From positions 124,001 to 188,000 of the forward strand of contig CAICTM010000014.1 of the NCBI GenBank assembly GCA_903772945.1: a DNA stretch of 64,000 nt. Direction: 5' to 3'. Origin of the DNA: Seminavis robusta. Lineage: Eukaryota > Bacillariophyta > Bacillariophyceae > Naviculales > Naviculaceae. Both the position numbers and the translations under genes were made by a program. Position 1 is the stretch's first letter; each line of letters starts with the position of its first letter. Below the pieces are notes generated by a model. That model had not been told where the DNA came from and did no database searches. It was given only the letters and a program-made list of their open reading frames with translations. Shown one piece after another: positions 58,674 to 64,000 of the stretch.

Positions 58674-59640
58674 TTAAGTCTTGACGATGTTGTTCTCGCC
58701 CTTGATGTACCGTAGTTCAGGGCCATATTCTTCCAGAATAAGGTGCCATCGCATTATGCGATCGGTATTAAAGTTCTTACATGTAAGATTCTTGTGGTCT
58801 GTATGTACATTAATCTTCTGTCCCAGAAGAATATTGCGGAACTCTTTCAGAGTTTCCATGATACTCAGAAGTTCCTTTTCAGTAATGGTGTAGCGTGTTT
58901 GAGCAGGATTAAGCTTCCTGCTGTAGAACGCAATAGGTTTTCCCTTCTGGGAAATCACTGCACCTAGTTGAGTATCACTTGCATCAGTGTGAATAACGAA
59001 TTCATCGTTAAAGTCTGGGTAAGCCAACAAGGTTTCTTTACTGATGATTTTCTTCATCTGGTGAAAGGCCTTGTCGTGTTTGACTTCCCATTTCCATTTC
59101 TTGGTTTTGGAAGTGAGTGAAGCGAGTGGTGCAAGCACGCGTGATCGTCTGATCCACGCTTCTTATGTCTCTATAGTAGTTCACCAGTCTGATGAATCTG
59201 CAAAGTTCCTTCCTATTCTTAGGAGGATTGATGTTTTGAATCGCGTCTATCTTTTTAGTTACAGGTTGGATTCCTTCTCGGGTAATCCAGGATCCCAGAT
59301 ATTCAAGCTCACCTCTTGCGAAGAAGGACTTGGTAGCATTGATCTTAAGTTCGGCTTCTCGAAGCCTTTGGAGAACTTCATCCAACGATTCTAGATGATA
59401 CTTCAGATCCCTGTTAGTTAGGATGCGTAGATCATCAATGTATGCACGTACATATTCTAAGTCTTGGTGTGGACACGTGGTATAAGATAAGCCCTTGCAT
59501 GATAGGGTTTAGCATCAGGAAGGAGTTCTACATCGTAGTTATCCATTTGCCACTTTCCTAGAGTACCATCAAATAGGCCCGAGTACTTATTCAGTAAGGA
59601 ATGGAGCATTTCCTCCTCTTCCTTATTTAACTGGGGCTAT
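58674..59640 (-). pseudogene. Gypsy reverse transcriptase / RNase H remnant
   Basis: From 59,640 down: NKYSGLFDGTLGKWQ and PYHARAYLIPRVH (start of RT), then an abrupt jump at about 59,465 to LEYVRAYIDDLRILTN, which holds the YxDD catalytic motif. About 90-100 residues of RT fingers and palm normally between them are missing. Downstream are ARGELEYLGSWITREGIQP and INPPKNRKELCRFI (thumb and connection), a frame change near 59,130, then RNase H with DEFVIHTDASDTQLGAV and YTITEKELLSI. An in-frame TAG also lies at the deletion join. Non-functional. Confidence 0.8.
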
Positions 59641-61835
59641 TTTTGGCACACCTGCCTTAAGTCAGCTTGTTCGTATTTAGCATCAAGAATCTGCTTGAGG
59701 CTTTCTGCACTGTCATCGACAGCAGTTGGATCGGGAATGAAGAAGTTCTCTTCTTCATTAGTATCACTGTCCTTCATAGGAATAGAGATACGGTCCCATT
59801 CCACTGACATAGTAGTGAAATCGAACTTAAATCCTAAATCGGAGAGAATGTCTTTTCTTCCAATTATCATGTCATACACCCCCTATGAATTCCAGAGGAA
59901 CTCAGGGGTAGATGCACAAGAGCTGGGATGGAGAGCTCTGTCTGGTAGAGATCTACTTCCACTGGCGCTGGAAAGGCCAGCCCAAGGCTGGCAGCCAATG
60001 CAATTCAATCACTGTGGAAGCAATGATTGAACAGTCTAATTGCTCAATACCCTGGCACTGGCCATACAGGATCCCGTCTACTGCAGAGCTCTACTTGTGC
60101 TGTTGGGTCTGTTTCTCAGGTCAACTACTTCTTAATTACTTCTTTAAACTATAACATAAACACAAACTCTGATTTGGCGACAAACTCCATCCAGCCATGC
60201 AGGATACAGATCCATGCATCTCTTTTGGCTGGTATAGACCAAGCTTTCTTTCTAGATAGGTCATGGCTGAGGAACTGCATCATCCTTCCTTGCCGTGGAA
60301 CTCTATGTCCTCTACAGCTGTTCCTATCTTGTCTGATGGTGACACAGCTCTTTAAAAAAATAACGAAGGTTTATTATTTAGGCTGCACCTCAATAAACGA
60401 TCCGCTGAACGGAGCCATATTGAACCGGAGTACCTCAGATGTACAAGGACACTCACATAGGAACCGGCCTAGTGCAAGCCCCTTTAAAAACACCGAAGGG
60501 TGCTTTGCAACTATCTAACTACCCCTGGCTGGATTGCCATCTATTTCTACGGTAAGACCCCCTCTGTGCGTAGTTACCCTGTTTCATTGTTCTGCACGGT
60601 GCGTGCATGCTCCTCTCTGAGTGCCTTGTCGACTACGGGCAGCCAATTGGCAAGCCATGCTTTGATGTCACCGGGGCCCTTTGCCATTTGCTCATCAAGC
60701 GGACGCTTGAAGATAAAATCCACCAGCTCCGCTGGAATCAGATCCGCCTTCTCGTAAATGAGTTCCACCTCCCGCTGAAGCTGTTCATGCTTCTTCTTCC
60801 ACTGTTCTTCCCTGTCTTTGCCATGCCTGGCAGCATTGCGATCTTCCCACAGGTTCCACCACTGCTGGATGAGCAGCGAGGCCAGGTTGGTGACCCACAG
60901 CTGCCCGGTTTTGGTGGTCTTCTTGGAACCGACCCGATGCAAATATTCATCCTAGTGCTTGGCCCATTGCGTGGCCAATCGTCCCTGCATAAGATTGTCC
61001 CACCCGATCAAGTTCTGAGCGTCGACCAGGTCCCTGTACTTGTCTGGGTAATGCCAGGGATGAAGGAACCTGTTTTCGAAATGGTACTGCAAGCCATCAA
61101 GAACGATCTCCAGCAGGACTGGATCCGTGCCCACCTTACGAAGCATTGTGCCGATTGCACGCTGCATGGTCCCCCGCCACAGTTCCACATCCACGTGCGG
61201 GCACCTGTAGACGTGAGCCTCCGATTCGTAGTCACAACTGCACCTGGGGCACTTGTGGTCGTACTTGGGGTCGTCCCTGTGCACCAGCTTTCCCACCGGG
61301 AGCAGCTGGAACAGAAACTTCACGATGGTCGGCTTGTGGGCCTCGTGCCGGTTGACTGCTCTGCCGTGGCGCACCCAATCAATCATATCTGGTGTGTCCT
61401 CATTCCAGTCCCGTTTCTGCTTGATCATTTGATCCAGCAGTGGTGGTGACACAGCTCTTTGTACTGAAAGAGTGTACAGATGCAGCAGCGATGTTTCCAT
61501 CAGACTGAACCAGCACAGCTGCGCCGCACCCATACTATGGCATAATCTCATCGCCCCCAAGCTCTTGGTGGCGTGTAAATTCCATTCAATGACTCTGTCA
61601 TTGTGGAAATCAGGAATCATGAACGTACCTTGGCACTTCGTGCTGGTATTTAGTTCTCCTGCAGGGGTAGTCCATAATGTCTGAACGCCCCCAAGTTTCT
61701 TCATGCGTAATTTCTTAGCATGAGTTTGGGCTATTAAACTCCCGGATTCTCCTGTATCCAGTAAGCAACGAAGTGTAACAGGTTTTGCTTTTCCCAAGCG
61801 TGAGTTGAATCTCACATACACGATGGGTTTGAGGT
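59637..61835 (-). pseudogene. Gypsy protease, split by insertion
   Basis: The N-terminal part (about 61,835-61,556) has YVRFNSRLGKAKPVTLRCL and the active-site LLDTGESGSLI, ending near ATKSLGAM. The C-terminal part (about 59,880-59,637) resumes with YDMIIGRKDILSDLGF and IPMKDSD, the usual continuation of gypsy proteases. The 1.67 kb between them is foreign DNA containing a LINE fragment. A retropepsin-like fold with catalytic Asp is inferred from DTG. Confidence 0.75.
60354..61444 (-). mobile_element. 5'-truncated LINE-like fragment with 16 bp flanking repeats
   Basis: The direct repeat GGTGACACAGCTCTTT is at 60,338-60,353 and 61,445-61,460. The minus strand between encodes the C-terminal end of a non-LTR RT protein: CPRCSCDYESEAHVYRCPHV (Cys/His zinc-binding type), RLATQWAKH, an in-frame TAG at 60,952-60,954, then YLHRVGSKKT and IQQWWNLWEDRNAARHG, closing at 60,574. 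The WxxH..YL...GS(K/R)(K/R)T..G..W and W..W..RN..RH signatures match diatom RT proteins I recall. The RT catalytic core is absent, as expected of 5' truncation. About 220 bp after the stop are 3'UTR-like. Confidence 0.7.
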
Positions 61836-62063
61836 CTCTTGTCTTTCAACGTTTACGATCGAGGTGATTTATCCACGGACGAGGTTAACAATGCTAAATA
61901 GATCGTCTGATTTTAGTTGAGTGGCTTCTAGGCAATCGTCTAATTGATTGTAGATTTCGTCAGTTGCAAACAATTCTTGTTTACTAGTTAGTGAAATATC
62001 ATCTTCACTAAGGTATGCAAAATCGGAACATGGTTCCGTGGAATCATCGTCCTGGCCTAATCT

Positions 62064-63824
62064 TTAGACAGAGATCTCTCCATCCAACTTGTTGAAATCG
62101 AAGTGAGCAAGCTGCTTGTCAACTTCGGCCATTTTCTTGGCCATCATGTTGATGGAGTTGACGGAAACGTCGTCGTCGGCGTCAGAGCCATCCAACTTGC
62201 GCTTGACAACAGCGTTGCACTTGGCCTTCTTCTTGCTGGCAGCCTTGATGACTGAAGCCTTGTTTGGAGACTTTCTTGAAGTTCACGAGGACAGAGAGTT
62301 CCTTCTTGGTGTAGGTCTTGGCATCGTCAGACTTACGTTTCCAAGTCTTGTTCTTGTTGTAGGCTGGCTTGCTATCAGAGCCAGAGAAACGAGACTTGAG
62401 TGTCTTGAGAGTCTGGCACTCAGAGGTACAGGATGACTTCTTTCACCGCTGACAGGTGTCAAAATGGATTCTCGTTTTGGCCAAACGAAAATTGGAAGCA
62501 GTCATTTCTAACCAAAAGGGTCATTTCGCAAATCCTGCATAGCAATGACTACTTCCTAGAAAGAAAAGATTGAAGAAAATAAAATGAATATTACTACCAT
62601 GGCAACAGTGTTGACCAAATGGCCATTAGCTTTACCAATACATTGATCTGATTGACTCTTTTCTAGGAGTAGCTCCCCAACACACTCACAGACACTCCCC
62701 TTGAAACGAGTCAATCAACTCTAAGGTTTCCTATGGAGCCTCTATAAAAAATCAGGCTTGGATTCCATTTTGTTGTCATTCTGCCATGCATTTCTCCATG
62801 GGAAAGGTGCTCCTGTCGTCACTCTCAGCACTCAACCTGCACTGTAGAGTACGGTAGAGGAGTGGGTGGCTCTGCATGAAGACTGGAGCACCCAGTTCAA
62901 AGATTCAAAGGAGAATTGTTGGCTTGATGTCCAAAATAATGAGCAGATTTCATGTTTCCAGTCAATTGACCAATCAAATGAGTAGTAGAGAAGCGGTCCC
63001 TTGCTGCTTTCTTAGTAGGACTGTCTCCATAGGATTCATTGCTCCGTGAAAAGGCTCCGTGGAAGAGCCAGTGGAGGAGCCAATCATCAGTCATCGATCG
63101 ATCAATTCGTCATCGGCCGATCCGTCGTTTCGTGCCATTGTCGAGGCGTTGTTCTTGCAGTAGTAGTAGTCGCTTGTTGTCGATAGACCGCTCTGTTTGC
63201 TCGTGAAAGAGGAGTCATGGTCGCTCCGTGGAAGAAGAGGAAAGAAGACATCATCTCGACTGAATCGATCCGATCGCTCGAACGGCTGTCGCTCCTGCTG
63301 CCGTTGCCGCTAACCAAACAAGAGTAGCCTGTCATGGTGGTGAGTAGTAGTCTTTGTTAAGAGGAGTAGCCGCTGTAAAGAAGAGGAGGAAGCATCATCT
63401 TGATAGAGTAAAGATAGACGTATCGATCGAAATAACGAAAAAGAGGAGGATACCAGTGGCTTGGATCGATCGCGATCCGAGTGATGTCAGTTGAGTTTAG
63501 GGTTGAGGCTAATAAGAGTCCTCTAAGTCTTTTCGAGAAACGTTCCGAGAGGTTCCGGTTCGCATTCGAATGTCTTACCGGGAGCGGGCTTGCGTTTGTC
63601 TCGATAGTTTGGATTCAGCCTGTATCGTGAGTGCTGGACTCGTAGTAGTGGCACCACTTGCCTTCTCCCTTGGAAGGGTTGTTGCGGTTGGACTTGAACT
63701 TCTTGCTGCTCTTCTTTGAGGTAGCATGCTTGACATCGGATCCCTTCGTGATTCCTTTGCGTTCGCAGAAGCAGATGAGTACTGGCAGTTGAGCCGTGAA
63801 GGGATCGAAGTCATGTTCGTCCAT
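62064..63824 (-). pseudogene. Gypsy gag remnant
   Basis: The upstream block (63,824-63,600) reads KSSKKFKSNRNN, GKWCHYYESSTHDT and a following KL, the nucleocapsid knuckle of diatom gypsy gag (C-x-x-H/Y...H....C). The downstream block (about 62,440-62,064) resumes with TSECQTLKTLKSRF, then NKNKTWKRKSDDAKTYTKKE, a frame change near 62,265, and KLDGSDADDDVSVNSIN, ending at TAA 62,064-62,066. The knuckle is therefore cut between HDT and SEC by about 1.1 kb (62,440-63,600) of unrelated sequence. The N-terminal capsid region is missing beyond 63,824. Confidence 0.65.
62460..63590. other. Insert interrupting gag, no gene seen
   Basis: About 1.1 kb with no motif-bearing ORF in any frame. It separates two adjacent pieces of gag. 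It has a CGATCGATCGA-rich part near 63,090-63,480. The nature of the inserted DNA is unknown. Confidence 0.4.
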
Positions 63825-64000
63825 GCGACATCGCTTTTTCTACGAGGTTGACAACAATGTTGTCTACCAGCAGGTCGACAATGAAGAGAGCAAGTTCTGG
63901 ATGTTTCAACACCTGGTTCCAGGGAAGGAAAGGACCGTCAATTGCTGGGAGTTCCTTGATGAAACATATCTGAGTGACAATGTGCTGAGCAAGTCAGTGC
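63823..64000 (+). CDS. Unidentified partial ORF, plus strand, runs off the window
   Basis: From ATG 63,823 the plus strand is open to the end (59 codons) with good protein character: RHRFFYEVDNNVVYQQVDNE, WMFQHLVPGKERTVNCWEFL, DETYLSDNVL. The minus frames of the same stretch are poor. It abuts the 5' end of the gag remnant in the opposite orientation, so the junction at about 63,823 is probably a rearrangement or insertion border. The family is not recognised; a gene fragment or another mobile element is equally possible. Confidence 0.4.
   Translation, partial: MRHRFFYEVDNNVVYQQVDNEESKFWMFQHLVPGKERTVNCWEFLDETYLSDNVLSKSV

Larger units (their letters stand above)
57180..63824 (-). mobile_element. 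Decayed Ty3/gypsy retrotransposon, minus strand
   Basis: Reading from 63,824 down, the order is gag, protease, reverse transcriptase, RNase H, integrase, which is the Ty3/gypsy order. 57,180-57,420 follows the integrase end and may hold the 3' LTR; this cannot be tested because the 5' LTR is not in the window. The element carries frameshifts, an internal RT deletion, an insertion inside the protease and a ~1.1 kb interruption in gag. It is not autonomous. Confidence 0.8.

Noticed and set aside
60607-61449. 280-codon plus-strand ORF
   Set aside because: It is opposite the LINE-like RT C-terminus on the minus strand, which has recognisable motifs.
1-64000. tRNA, rRNA or riboswitch genes
   Set aside because: I looked for A/B-box-like and conserved rRNA segments by eye and saw none; a covariance-model scan would be decisive.

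Overview
The window is nuclear DNA of a microalga, most likely a pennate diatom. Reasons: short GT-AG introns, intermediate base composition, a very large surface protein with PT linkers and BspA-type repeats (a known diatom expansion), a Ty3/gypsy element whose gag has the diatom-type CHYYESSTHDT knuckle, and long repeat-rich intergenic stretches. A raphid pennate such as Seminavis is my best guess; this is an inference, because no rRNA or organelle marker is present.

Layout. 1-0.7 kb: the 5' part of a multi-spanning membrane protein (minus). 1.6-3.7 kb: a broken TPMT-type methyltransferase truncated by a dispersed repeat, plus a dense GGGGC/GCCCC palindrome cluster. 3.7-8.7 kb: essentially gene-free. 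8.8-20.0 kb: one giant gene (plus) for a single-pass surface protein with Q/P/S/T-rich stalks, about 14 tandem 109-residue modules, a long PT array and ten exons ending in BspA/DUF285-like repeats. Its repeat arrays contain many small indels that look like consensus errors. 20.6-21.2 kb: a small conserved-looking hypothetical gene. 21.7-23.3 kb: a TIR-bounded element with a FAR1/MULE-like zinc-binding ORF. 26.0-56.5 kb: three paralogous NRPS-like genes (25,965-30,766; 34,469-38,797; 50,880-56,507), interspersed with a basic coiled-coil protein, an M14 carboxypeptidase with a polycationic tail, and mobile elements. 57.2-63.8 kb: a decayed minus-strand Ty3/gypsy element carrying a nested LINE fragment.

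The likely novel system is the NRPS-like trio. Each protein has a FAAL-like adenylation domain, a carrier domain with a candidate phosphopantetheine serine, and a membrane-embedded C-terminal part with about six TM segments and hexapeptide-like soluble blocks. This resembles the terminal region of poly-lysine-synthetase-like NRPSs. No condensation, thioesterase or reductase domain is visible. They could activate a fatty or amino acid, load it on the carrier and pass it to a membrane acyltransferase-like unit. The three copies share an intron at the same codon (QYH|DMG). Copies 1 and 2 share an upstream repeat motif. Copy 3 has a one-base frameshift in its last TM pair.

Repeats give a relative history: a CCTCGGCAG-ended element was later split by a 1.7 kb element with a 7 bp AGTTTTT duplication, just upstream of NRPS-like gene 3. 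In the gypsy element, the protease is split by foreign DNA which itself hosts a LINE fragment flanked by 16 bp direct repeats.
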